A stretch of 64,000 nt of DNA, from NCBI GenBank assembly GCA_000611775.1, contig KK106982.1, positions 3,453,404 through 3,517,403 on the forward strand, written 5' to 3'. Made by a program: the position numbers and the translations under genes. This DNA comes from Umbilicaria muhlenbergii (Eukaryota; Ascomycota; Lecanoromycetes; Umbilicariales; Umbilicariaceae). Every line of letters starts with the position of its first letter. The stretch's first letter is position 1. The notes under the pieces were generated by a model. That model was not told where the DNA came from. It was given only the letters and a program-made list of their open reading frames with translations, and made no database searches. Of the stretch, positions 45,334 to 56,139 are shown one piece after another.

Positions 45334-46167
45334 TCACGGTAGGGATACGCTTCCAATCTCCAGGTACTCGACACCGTTCCCTTCCACCTCCTTTGCACCC
45401 TTCTCACATACCGCCACTTTTTCTACTCTTACCCCTCCCGCCCATTCAAATCCCTCATACCTTTCAATCCAACCCGTGGCATCAAACCCGCCTTTTCCTC
45501 GACCACTCCTTCCATGGCCGCCTCCTCTAGGTCTGGTGCTTTTATCCTTGGCGTAAATGGTATTGACAATCGCCGCGTGTAGACGCAAAGGCCTATTTTC
45601 CGGGAGAAGGAAAGACGCGCTCGTGAACAATTGCTGGAGGGATTGGCAGAAGTTGAGAAGGCGAGAAGTAGGGTCTACGGGGAGAGCGTAGAGAATACTC
45701 GTGGAGGCAGGACTGTGCATAGGATGGAGCCCTGAGAGGGAGATGGTGAGAGGTAAAGGTGGAGACGGTGGGTTAGAAGGGGCTGCAGCTACGTCGGGTA
45801 GTGATTTTGATTTTTGTGTTCCGGTTGACGACTCCTCAATGGCCTCCACAGTGCCTATTGGGCCTGGTCCTAAGGCCGCAGTGGAGACTTCCTCTGCCTT
45901 TCGAAGGAGGTCTTGCACATCGAGACTCCGAAGAAAGGTCAGACAAGCATCGATGCGGTCTTGTGTCTGGAGACTCATGACTCCGATGGTAAGATGGAGG
46001 GTCCCCAGAGGGCGTATCGCCTTTTCCGGAATCTGTACTGTCGAGGCCTCAATTGGATTGACAGCTTCCGCAGAGAACCGCTCTAGTGAGGTCTGAAGTA
46101 ACGGTCTCGAAGACGTGGTGACGAGAGGGAGACACAGGAAATGTGTCAATGGAGGCCGCGGCGGCAT
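45334..46167 (-). CDS. AKAP7-type 2'-5' RNA ligase-like (2H phosphoesterase) domain protein
   Basis: A 277-residue single exon begins with ATG at 46167 (MPPRPPLTHFLCLPLV); the frame is open a little further up but without an ATG. The first 2H motif is LHLTIGVMSL near residue 59; the second is weaker (RLHAAIVNTIY near 208), where the usual H-x-T reads H-A-A. The LTHFLCLPL strand at the start is the hallmark of the AKAP7 NLS-like domain. Related proteins bind or cleave nucleotides and RNA ends (ASCC1, AKAP7). If the second motif is really HAA the catalytic pair may be impaired. A glycine/arginine-rich loop (RPRGGGHGRSGRGKGG) sits between core strands. Confidence 0.85.
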   Translation of the reverse strand: MPPRPPLTHFLCLPLVTTSSRPLLQTSLERFSAEAVNPIEASTVQIPEKAIRPLGTLHLTIGVMSLQTQDRIDACLTFLRSLDVQDLLRKAEEVSTAALGPGPIGTVEAIEESSTGTQKSKSLPDVAAAPSNPPSPPLPLTISLSGLHPMHSPASTSILYALPVDPTSRLLNFCQSLQQLFTSASFLLPENRPLRLHAAIVNTIYAKDKSTRPRGGGHGRSGRGKGGFDATGWIERYEGFEWAGGVRVEKVAVCEKGAKEVEGNGVEYLEIGSVSLP

Positions 46168-47014
46168 CTTGACTTTGCGAAATTGAGAGAAGAGCCAATA
46201 TGGTACAGGGTCACGAGCCACGCCCGCCTTTAACTATGCCTAGATAACAGGGGCTTAGGTACTACAGAGTAGATTGTTGCCAGACGGGGTGGCTGCAGAC
46301 CGTAGTGCTTGCCGACGCTTAGAGAAGCCCAAGTCAAATCCCACGAACCGCTGATAGAATCTGAGGAAGTTATATAAAAGTTGGAAGGACTGCTGACAAC
46401 GACGGAACTATGTAATATGCGTATCTACCGATCATGGCTCGGAAGGATTTGAAGCGCTGACAGTCTGGCAGCCCGGGCAGTTGATTTTGTGACCCTACGG
46501 TGGTCGGGAACTGCCATGTCGGCAAGCCCTAGCTCCGACGTTGGAGAATGAACGGTCTGCCTACCCAGCACACTGTTGGCGCCCTTCTGTTCAATCCGTA
46601 TCGAAGTCTTCTAGGCTTGAGTCTCTAAGCAGCGCTATACTACAATACTGTGCTCATGGAACCTCTATCCAAGCCCGCTAGATGCTATCATTGGTGGGAA
46701 TTAGGGCTTTGGCTGAAAGGTGGGGGTTGTGGTGCTCTCCCCTGAGCACAACCTTGACACAAGAGTTCTTCCATACATACCGATTCATGAGCCAATATAG
46801 CGACGTCAAGAGCAGATGACCGCATGATCAGGTAGGCATTAATTATAACATCGAGTCCGCCATGAGCGAAGGATTAACATGAGTACGCCTGCAATGGTAC
46901 CTCCTAAGGACCTCCGAGAGCGGAATCATAGACCAATTCATTCCTCGTTCCCTCATGTCTTTTAGTACTGTCGCTGCAGCTTGTGTCTTAGTGGCTATCC
47001 AAACACCAGTCCAC
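46168..47014. other. Intergenic, 0.85 kb
   Basis: Upstream of the AKAP7-like gene and downstream of YPD1; no gene recognised. Confidence 0.4.
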
Positions 47015-47658
47015 TTAAGCACTCGAATCGTGATAGAAGTGCTTGAGTGCTTTCTCTACCTCCGCGTATTCCACCTTGAGGCTGGCGAGAATCTCTTTGA
47101 TGCGATTCAGACACTTAGCGTCCTCGGGCACATCAACCGTACCACTCTCGTCCTTGTGCGCGCCGAAGTGTTGGATTTTCTCGCAGCTGTCTTTGACCTT
47201 GGTCAATCCTAGAGTCGCCGACGAGCCCTTTAAGAAGTGACCAAGCGAGGAGAGCTGCGCCAAGTCGCCCCTTTGCCTGTGATTCAAGCGCTCAAGATTA
47301 GCATGGGCGACAAGCAGAATTACGAACGAATCGGGCGAGAGGTAAGACGTGACGGTCGAGGCTTACAGGTGCACTTCCATCTTCTTGAAAGTCGCCTCGG
47401 CTTGTTCGAAGAATCCATACACAATGCTCTTGGAAAACTCCCGTTCTTCCTCATCATCGTCCATCTCGAGGATCTGTTCGAACGTCATTGGGTCGATACT
47501 GTCGCCACATTCTGGAAGACTGGAGTATCCTTCTTCGGACTATGACGCGTCCAATATGTCAGTGTTATCCTTTCAATGGTCGCCTTTGCTATTTGGAAGA
47601 CGCCTTGTATGCTTACACGGTCTTCGGCAGGGTCGGATCTATGGGCACCGCTCGCCAT
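47015..47658 (-). CDS. YPD1: Ypd1, histidine phosphotransfer (HPt) protein
   Basis: Exons 47658-47617, 47539-47367 and 47276-47015 give 158 residues, close to yeast Ypd1 (167). The start MASGAHRSDPAEDR is followed by DPMTFEQILEMDDDEE and the helix EFSKSIVYGFFEQAEATFKK. The phospho-acceptor helix is LSSLGHFLKGSSATLGL with the active His; KVKDSCEKIQHFG continues the four-helix bundle. In fungi Ypd1 passes phosphate from sensor histidine kinases to Ssk1 and Skn7, controlling the HOG stress pathway. The first exon is only 14 codons and is identified by a GTAAGC donor in phase 0 and the upstream in-frame stop before exon 2. Confidence 0.93.
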
Positions 47659-48767
47659 GTTTTCTCTTATTATATTTTGATATGCGCAAGCGCTTGGTGA
47701 TCGAACATGCACGTACTAGTCGTGCTTCGTTATCAATGCCTTTTCTGTGCTGGAGGGTTTGCCGGATTTGCCTATGGGCCAGGGACGGTAGAGGTTCTGC
47801 TAGCGCGGTTTCGAGCGTTCGACCTGATTATGTCGTTCAACCCGGGACGATGTTGAAAAGCACAATGAGCAAGATAAAGGCGGAGAGAGTCAGGGAGCTT
47901 GATGTACTGGAGACGTCGGCAAGAAAGCGGGAGACGCTTGCTAGGGATGCAGTCTGGTGTGGGGGAGAGGATTGTATTTGAAATACCACGAAGATGGCAG
48001 GAGCAAGAAGCTGATAGAACGAAGGACTGGCTCCTAACAGCTTCGGTGTTCAGCGTTGACGTTAAAGGCAGCTATCGATGGACGGAGAGCTCGAGTGCAC
48101 CGAGGCGGCGGGTTTTCCGAAGCCGGGGGTAGCCTTAGTCTAGTGGTATTGTAGGAGTATTGTAGATAGTGGAGCCGATTAAGGTACTCACTCTTCTTAC
48201 TGCTGTAGCGCAAGCTTTCGTCAAGGGCCTAAGGAGGGCTGCAACACTCTACCGCCAACCATACGTTTACCTTCGATCCAGTGTATTTGTACCATTTTAT
48301 TACTTACCATAGTAGGCGTGACCCCATCCCACGGACGAGCTCACTTTCCAGCAGGGAAATCGGTGAGACAGCACCACCTACTACAACACTAGTCGCAGCA
48401 CCTGCTAGAGCCAGCTGATGAGATCATGTGTGGGGCTCCGTGCTCGGGTAGGGAGGAGAGCCGTGGCCATTGAATTTTTTTTCAGCTGCGACGGGCAGTA
48501 GTGATAAGAAGAGAAGATCTACATGGGAGATGAGGCAGGAGCGCTTCAGCTTTCCCCTTTCTCTTCTCTTGCGAGGACCTCTGGATATATTGCTAAACCC
48601 TACCATCCCTCCGCCGCTCCCGACTCCCTTGCCCTCTCCATTCCGGCCTTTTTGCCAGCTCACTAGAGATATTCTCCACAGGCGGGGGAGAAGTAAGGAC
48701 GGGTGTGGAAACTAATGCGTTAATACGGAGGTCTTTCTGGGTCGGGGACTGGTCGTGCGGTTAAGGA

Positions 48768-49181
48768 TAAGGTAAGGGAGAAAATGGCAGCGGGGAGCGG
48801 TCAGGCAGGCTTTCCGGTAGCGGTGCGTCATTGGATGATGTCAACGTGCATCTGCTTCTGCATTCCCGCCTGCTCGTTGCTCGCTTCGGACGCCTTGGTC
48901 CACATGGCCTACCTTAGGCCTACCTTAAGCCTACCTTACCTTAAGTCTGATGGTGTGCCGTGCCTCCAGTAAGGTAAGGACAAGAGAAGGTCGCGGTAAC
49001 CACAGAAGCCTCAACTGGAGACCCAGTGGAGAAGGTGCCAATCACGCCAGACTCACTTGGTCAACCCTTACCGGCCAAGCGCTCAGGGTCTTTTCAGTTA
49101 GTACTCCGTAACGAATGTGGATATCAATACGACGAGTATTAACAGGATGTGAAGCATGAATGGTAAGGTAATAATAAGGTA
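48768..49181. promoter_or_regulatory. Cluster of eight TACCTTA/TAAGGTA heptamers
   Basis: Heptamer copies begin at 48768, 48910, 48921, 48932, 48937, 48970, 49164 and 49175 on one strand or the other. Chance expectation for a given 7-mer on both strands in 414 bp is about 0.05. Part of the density comes from the tandem repeat, but four copies lie outside it. It may be a binding-site array or a repeat remnant about 1.1 kb upstream of YPD1. Confidence 0.5.
48906..48938. repeat. 11-bp tandem repeat, three copies
   Basis: GGCCTACCTTA, GGCCTACCTTA and AGCCTACCTTA follow directly, then a partial CCTTA. Confidence 0.85.
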
Positions 49182-50059
49182 GTCTACCGTTCTTGAGATT
49201 GTGATCCTGCGTCTGAATAAGCCATGCGGCGGAGGCCTGCAGAAATGTAAACATTTGCAGATACCCAGAGCGTTCGCAAATGATGATGTAAGGTGAACGA
49301 CATGCTTCGGAGCATCCTGAAGAGGAGCAATCAGTGCAATCGTGGGCTTGGCATCCGCGGCCGACAACACAGCGGCTCAACTACCCGGAACTTAATCGAC
49401 ATCAAACAAGGGAAGGTGAGGTACCAACATCACATCGTATACTTTGAATCCTTGACCGAGGCAGGTACAGAAGCGTCGGCGGAGCATGAGCACTCGAGAG
49501 AGTCCTGCCAAACACCTTGGGAGAGCAGACCGGAAATAGTAGACGTCGTGCAAGCCGGGCGGAATATTTAGAACCCTCTTCATGTGCTGGTACATCGCAG
49601 TGTTTCTATTTTCGAGTATTCGGACAATACGAGAGGATCTACCGGCAGTGCTTCAATTCCTGCCGTGCTCACCCTGTCGTGTCGATGCACCCAGTCGACG
49701 CACACCCTGTACACAGTACAGAAGTGGATAATTTCCAACCTATCCACTGTCGAACTCCATGTCATCTCTTCCCCATCCCAGGGTTTGCTCTTGACATGTC
49801 GCTGGGAAGAACTCCGCTGGCCGTCCTGTGCTCTGTAATTATCGGCATCAGTGTATACAGGAAATAGTCTATGTAGCTGATGCAACAAATCAGCGCTTCG
49901 GAAAGGTCCCGTCTACACAAGACAATGCCTTTATGATACATTACTGTACAGTGACCGTTCCCAGACTTTTATCCCAATCCTATTCTTCTGATATACTCAA
50001 CAGGGAAAGGAAAGAGCTTATGCAGGATGTGCGGTCTTGCTAAAGGGAAAAAGGTTTCC

Positions 50060-51713
50060 CTAACTGGTAACCTTATGGATCGATTCCGCGAGGCGCTTGA
50101 CATTACCAGAGGTGATGCCTGCCACAGAAATCCGTCCATCTTTTGTGGCATACACCGAGTGCTTGAATGTATTAGCTGCTTGCCCAAGTGGCCCAAAGGA
50201 CCGACTAACCTCTTTAGCGAGCTTGTCCATTTGCTCGGGTTTCAGACCAGTGTACGCAAACATGCCGATCTATGCTTCCATTAACTTCTGATCACCAAGG
50301 CCCAATACGGTATAACATACTTGCGACGTGATATGACTCCAGTCATGCTTACTGCCTAGATCCTCGAGGTTCTTCTTCAGCAACGCGCGCATTTCAATGA
50401 TGCGATCGGCCATTCCCTTCACTTCGCCGAGCCATTGCTTGTTTAATGCTGCGTCGTTCAGGATCTCCGAAGCAATGCGGGCACCGTGGACTGGAGGGTT
50501 CGAGTAAAGCGGCCGTACGAGAATCTTAAGCTGGGAATCCACTCGCTTCTTCTCTTCCGCTAATTCACAGACAATAGAGAAAGCTCCAACACGTTCGCCG
50601 TACAGCCCCTGCACGGTCTCAGTAAAGTAAAGGGGCTCAAATTTTAGGGAAGGAATTACCATATTCTTCGCGAAACTCTGAGCTAAGCAGATGTTGTGAC
50701 CTTCTTTGACGAAGTGTCTCACCGGAAAAGCGTCTCTGTCAGTATCGCCGCTGGCAAACCCCTGGTATGCCATGTCGAAAAAAGCATAGTGATTCTTCTC
50801 CTTCAGCACATCACTGATTTGCCTCCATTGCGCTTCGGTTGGGTCGATACCGGTTGGGTTGTGTGCACAAGCATGCAGAAGAATCACGCTACCTTCCGGT
50901 GCAGCTTTGATATCCCCAACCATGCCATCGAAGTCCAGGCCAATGGTGTCCTTGTTATAGTAGCGGTATTTTTCCACTTCTAGGCCCGAGTCTTTGAAGA
51001 CCGCATTATGGTTGGCCCAACTTGGCGTAGGAATGTATATCTTCTTTACGTTGGGATAAAATCTGGCAAGGAATTCGCCGCCAATACGTAGGGCGCCGGT
51101 TCCGGAGATGGACTGGGTAATGACAACCCTATCTTCCTTGATGGGAGCGGAATCAGGCCCATAAGCAAGTTTCGCGGCGGCTTTGGTGAAAGAGGGTACG
51201 CCGGTGATTCCGGCGTACTCTTTGTCCAGCTGTGAGTCTACCACTTTTTTCTCGGCCGTTCGAACAGAGGGTAGCACATAAGGCTTTCCCTTGTCATCGC
51301 CTGCATCATCGGATGTCAGCCGTGTCTATCATAATTCGGAGCCCAGACGTACGGTAGGCGCCGACTCCAAGGTTGATCTTCTTATCGAAGCTGTCGGCTT
51401 TGAAAGCTTCGGTTATACCTAAACGTTGAGTCAGTCACGTCGAAATGTGATTTAGGGAAGGTGGACCTACCTAGAATGGCCTGTACGCAGAGCCATTTGT
51501 GAGTGATAAGCCGGGTAGGTAATCAGCAGTGTACTTACATCCTACTCCGATGTTAGTGAAGCTCCACAGGAAGAGTGCAACTCAATGGGATTTTACCGGC
51601 GGTCCTTGTGGTACATTGGCCCAAGTCGAGGCGGCCCTCGTGGCAAGAACGGTCGGGGCTATTCGACTGACAGTTGCAGGCTGCCGGGCAGCTGACCGAA
51701 CGCAGGCTAACAT
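50060..51713 (-). CDS. AAT1: Mitochondrial aspartate aminotransferase, eight exons including 3-nt and 10-nt exons
   Basis: Exons (minus strand): 51713-51597, 51541-51539, 51480-51471, 51418-51353, 51300-50660, 50608-50321, 50269-50210, 50161-50060; 428 residues. The basic presequence [20 protein letters not shown] is mitochondrial. Then [10 protein letters not shown] (the 3-nt exon), [72 protein letters not shown], and the PLP-lysine motif SQ-type [19 protein letters not shown]. It interconverts aspartate and 2-oxoglutarate with oxaloacetate and glutamate in the malate-aspartate shuttle. Introns at 50609-50659 (51 nt) and 50162-50209 (48 nt) are multiples of three without stops and would disrupt conserved blocks if retained. 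Splice sites are canonical throughout. Confidence 0.93.
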
Positions 51714-52265
51714 GGTGTGCAAAGGTGATTTGAAACTCCGATCTGGTAGGAAGAGGGTTAACGAAATGGCAAACTCTATACTCGGCACTGGACAATGCTG
51801 TTGATGATGCGCTGTGATGGCGGAGAGAGCGACAGCGCTTCAGGGCTCCATTTCCAGGGGGCCTGGGGGGGAACAATTTACTTTAAGCATTGGCTCGTGC
51901 TCTGTGTCCATCCCGCCATTGGCGCGGCAGAAGCCGGATCAATTGATGGGACGACATGGAATGCAGTTGAGTCTCCTCACTCCTTAGAGAGACTCGCGAA
52001 ACTCGAGAGAATAAGGGTACGGGAGAACTTCGAAAGGAATATATTGTCTGTACGCTAAAAACCCCTGAATTCTCGACTGAAGAAAGCCCTTCTACAGTAA
52101 GCGAACGCATTAGAATAAGCTCATCGTATGAGCTCCATTTCTCCTTTATCAAAATCTCGCAGGTAGAAAGCGGTAATGTCCGCCTCGAACGCCCTCGACG
52201 CCCATAATTGTACACACATTTGAAAGTCCGCGCCACCTCAGGCTACAATATGTCCCTGCCATCGT
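51714..52265. other. Intergenic, 0.55 kb
   Basis: Upstream of AAT1 and downstream of the GT34 gene; no gene seen. Confidence 0.4.
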
Positions 52266-53340
52266 TCATCTCGTCTTCACACCAGCAGCCTTCCATCGTG
52301 TGTAGTAGGGTTCCATCTCTTTCTCGCAGTTTCGATTTTGATCCACCTCGCATCCCGGAAATGACACGATGAAATCTTCGTCCTTGTACATCACTTCTTT
52401 CCCGCCGCGACTTGGGATGTTGATGCCATATGAGTTCATGATGGTCTGAGGGACAATGGCCAACCTGGTAAGCACCGTAGGGTGCCATTGAACAACGTGC
52501 TCCTAGTGCCCGCATTAGCTTTCCTATGAGCGCCCACGATGTAGCTCAGAGCGTAGCTAGAGCTCACCAGCGCATGCCCTTCGGCTTTCTGGAAGTTGTA
52601 CGTCCGATAAAGTGGATCAAACCAGCTGTCAAGGAAGAATTTCGCCCACTCGCCCTGTCGGATGACAAAGCTCCCTTGACAGAGGCCCTCTCCGTCCTGT
52701 GTAAGTACTAGATCTATGTTGTATCCTCGGAGATGAGAGAACGTCTTGATGACACTATCGGGCGGGACGACTGGTTTGTCTTTGAGCATGAGCGATTCAA
52801 TACGCTTCGGTGCCATGATGTGGGAAGTCAACGGCAAAGTAGGCTTCATGATCAGCGCATGTGGCGAGAGCGAGAGAAAGTAGGTGGAATGAGGGTGTAC
52901 GGTCATTGCATGGCGCATGGCGGGGATCACTGCCCATGAACGAGGGGCGCCATTCAACTCGTAATCTGCAGCATTGGGAAAGAAGGTAGTGTAGCCTGTT
53001 GGGAACATTAGTCAGTCACCGCAACCCACCGTTCCCACACACCAGGATACGAACCGTGTCTGTTGGCGTAGTCTCTCCTGTTCTCCTTGATCCTGTCCAT
53101 ATAATCTTTGCTCATAACACTTTCATCAAGCATCGTCACTATCACCGATTCAGGTGTGCCGAGAGGAGGCCGGTCAGAGAAGCCGGACATGATTTTGCTG
53201 ATTAGAAATAGAAGGAAAAGGGCGGCGCATGATATTATCGCTGCGAATTGCAACTGTTTCCGCCGTCTCGTTATAGTTCTTGAGGATCGCGCATACGGCG
53301 GAGGATGTGAAGTTTTGCGCGGTGGTAAGGCGAAGTGCAT
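52266..53340 (-). CDS. MNN11: Mnn11/Mnn10-type alpha-1,6-mannosyltransferase (GT34)
   Basis: Exons 53340-53055, 52995-52568 and 52502-52266 encode 316 residues. It is a type II Golgi membrane protein: a basic N-terminus (RTITRRRKQ) and one membrane segment near residues 32-50 (FAAIISCAALFLLFLISKI). The catalytic domain shows ESVIVTMLDESVMSKDY, YTTFFPNAADYEL, RSWAVIPAMRHAMTVHP, IDLVLTQDGEGLCQGSFVIR, GEWAKFFLDSWFDPLYRTYN and EHVVQWHPTVL, all GT34 hallmarks; the usual DPNALIM-type nucleotide-sugar site reads SPHALIM here, so the first Asp of the DXD-like motif is not evident. In yeast Mnn10 and Mnn11 belong to the M-Pol II complex that extends the N-glycan outer chain. It is head to head with the PMI gene. 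Confidence 0.92.
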
Positions 53341-53866
53341 CTCGTCATGAGCCTCAGGCGAGTGTGTTCACGAAGGAATAGTAGTCGACCGGATGTGCTG
53401 AGGATTGATGACCCAGTGTACAAGCCGACCTCTGGCAGCTTCAGGGGAACACGTTATGGGCAGTTGGTCGTCACCATGTAGGGTTGTAAGGCGGCCAGAA
53501 TTATTGAGTCAGGGCAACTCGCACATGCATGGCAACTGTCTCTTCGACGGATACAGTAGGAATCCCCTTCGATACGGAGATAATCGGTCAATTGCTCTTG
53601 CTCGAGTTCCAGCTCAAGCTTTACATCTTCTGATGTATCGAAAAGTCCGCAAAGGGCATAGCGCCTGTCTCGCGAGGAACCGGTGCGGAAGTCTAGCCGC
53701 CGGGAGATCGCCATGGCCCATGACGGAACGAAGTCGCCATGTTGTGACGACACCTGCACAAGAATCATCTTCTCCGACGAGCCATGATGGGGCTCTCTTC
53801 TTCTCCCGTACACCCTCTTTGGCAAAGCGACAAATCCTCTTCTCTCGTCCGTAGTTCCAGACAACC
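53341..53866. promoter_or_regulatory. Bidirectional promoter, MNN11 and mannose-6-phosphate isomerase
   Basis: 526 bp between divergent start codons of two genes of mannose metabolism. No gene lies inside; the open frames crossing it do not resemble known proteins. Confidence 0.5.
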
Positions 53867-55260
53867 ATGGCACCCTCCGTGATGCAGCTGAATTGCTCCT
53901 GCAATGTAGGTTCCCCGTCCGTCAGCAATGCCCTGTAGCCATGTCACTCATCATTGGTGCAGAACTATCCATGGGGCAAGAAGGGGAATGAGTCTCTAGC
54001 TGCAAGGCTGTGTGCACAGACCCCGAACACGGGCTTCAAAATTGACAATAGCAAAGAGTACGCTGAGATGTGGATGGGCGACTACCCCGAGCTCCCTGCA
54101 AAAGTACTCAAGACCGGCGAGGAGCTTCACAAAGTGATAGACGACAATAAGGAGCAATTACTGGGGCAAAATTGCATCAAGAAGTTCGGAGCGGTTTTGC
54201 CATATCTACCCAAAGTATACCTTGTGACGGGTTAAGCTTACTCTCGATGACCGCTGACCAGCTTCGAGGTCTTGTCGATCCAAAAAGCATTGCCTCTACA
54301 GATCCACCCGGACAAAGACCTCGCGGCCCGCCTCCACAAAGAAGACCCGGAAAAGTATACTGACGACAATCACAAGCCAGAGATTGCCGTAGCCCTCGGC
54401 CCGTTCGAAGTTTTCGCTGGTTGGAAGCCTACAAATGACATTCAGGCGCTCTTCAGTACCCTGGATCCCCTGAAGAGATTTCTGCCACAAGAACATGCTC
54501 ACTTTGATAACGAGACCTTGAAGTTGGTATGCCAAAACATCCTCAAGTCTTCCGACGAGGTCATCAAAGACACCCAGGAGCAACTTGGAAAGCTACCCAA
54601 AGAAGTCTTCGGCAAACAGTCCTATATTCTCGATTTACTGCCCCGTCTACAAAGCCAGTACTCTATCGAAGATCCTGGCAATCTGGTGGCTCTATTGTAA
54701 GTAGACTAAAATACTGAACACGCAATTCGTCGCATTAGATCACTGAATTTTATTGCAGCACAATGAATTTCATGACCTTGTCGGCCGGTGACGCCATTTA
54801 CATCCCAGCTGATGCTCCACACGCTTACCTCTCCGGAGACATCATCGAGTGCATGGCGCGCTCCAACAACGTCATCAATACAGGCTTTTGCCCCCGGGCT
54901 GACCGCGACAACATCGACCTCTTCACCAATGCACTAACCTTTGGCCCACACAGCGCGGAGGAGACCATGTTATCGTCGAGCAAGAGTGCGAGGGGCCAAC
55001 ATGGCAAGACGGTGGAATACGCGCCACCAATGAGCGAGTTCAACATGCTGAAGATAAACCTAAAGAGTGGCGAAAAAGAGGAGATCACGCCGATTTCTGG
55101 TCCTAGCGTGTTTATCGTAACGAGCGGAAGTGGCAATATGGTGGCGAATGGAGAGACGCACGAGCTCAAAGAGGGCTACGTTTTCTTCTTGGGGCAGGGC
55201 ACTAGTGTTACGTATAAGAGTGAAAGGGGTCTGGAGGTGTACACGGCTTATGCAGAATAG
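53867..55260 (+). CDS. PMI40: Mannose-6-phosphate isomerase, type I
   Basis: Exons 53867-53905, 53963-54214, 54269-54696 and 54759-55260 encode 406 residues. The start MAPSVMQLNCSCN joins NYPWGKKGNESLAARL; next KVLSIQKALPLQIHPDKDLA (metal-binding Gln and His), KPEIAVALGPFEVFAGW, LSAGDAIYIPADAPHAYLSG (the PMI signature with metal-binding His) and CMARSNNVINTGFCPR. All zinc ligands expected for type I PMI look present. It converts fructose-6-P to mannose-6-P, the entry to GDP-mannose for wall mannan, N- and O-glycans and GPI anchors. Splice junctions are fixed by conserved sequence. Confidence 0.95.
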
Positions 55261-56139
55261 TTTAACATTCGGACATAGTGGCTAGACGATATTACATAGG
55301 ACTCGGTCGTTCCACACATACTCCTTGCCTATGGACGAAGTGATACCGAGTTAGTGCTGGTGTGAGCTTGGGTATCGAAAACGATGCTGTTCAGAGTACT
55401 CAAAAATACTTTGTGCTATATGATTAATAGAGATGTCTCCTCATCTTTTACCATTTGATTGATGATAGTGATCGTAAGAAAAGAAATGATACAATATCGT
55501 CGAAAAATCTGGCTGTCCAACTGCGCACATGATAGACTATATATCAGCGTGACTAGTGACGGACTCATTGAAAGCCCCGATGGTAACTTCATTGTAGAAT
55601 CGTGGTTGCTGGTATGCATGCAGACGGAGCTACCCCAGGGACAAATATGTAGGCATGTCATGGTTTATCCCCAACCTCACAGGCCGACGGCCATCGGCAA
55701 AGAGAAGTGGAATATGACGCCTTCAGCCACCTTTTCCGCCGAGCTCACCTTGCTGGAGCTCAGGCTTTCAAGGTACCGATCTTTCTTAAATCTGTCGACC
55801 GGAAGATTGACATCATGTAATTCTTGCGTAAAGAAGATGGCTCCATAAGTCGGTCGAGCTGTCCAGAACTCGACGGAAAGACACCTCGAAGAGGGCAACC
55901 GGTTTTCTGGACACAGATTTGTGGTTGAGAAGAAGACTTGATCAGACGGAGAGTTTTTATTGTGGTGCTCGCCAAGAGTTAAACACGCTAAACCTAGTTT
56001 GACAAACCCATGTGTTATCCTTCAACCTCACATGCCTCACTACCAAAAAGCGATAGAAGAACACCACCTGTCAGCATTCCTATTTCTCCAGTCTGGCATC
56101 GCTTCACTGGACAGCTTGGGAGATACTCGGTCATTTATC
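55261..56139. other. Intergenic, 0.88 kb
   Basis: Between the PMI stop and the SNU66 start. No gene recognised; the frame of SNU66 is open upstream to 55960 but has no better start than 56140. Confidence 0.4.

Larger units (their letters stand above)
47659..50059. other. Gene-poor interval, 2.4 kb
   Basis: Between the YPD1 start and the aspartate aminotransferase stop codon. No gene seen. A cluster of TACCTTA/TAAGGTA motifs lies at 48768-49181, with an 11-bp tandem repeat inside it. Confidence 0.45.

Noticed and set aside
47349-47981. 210-codon plus-strand open frame over YPD1
   Set aside because: It is a shadow of the YPD1 exons on the opposite strand, where splice sites and the HPt motif are clear.
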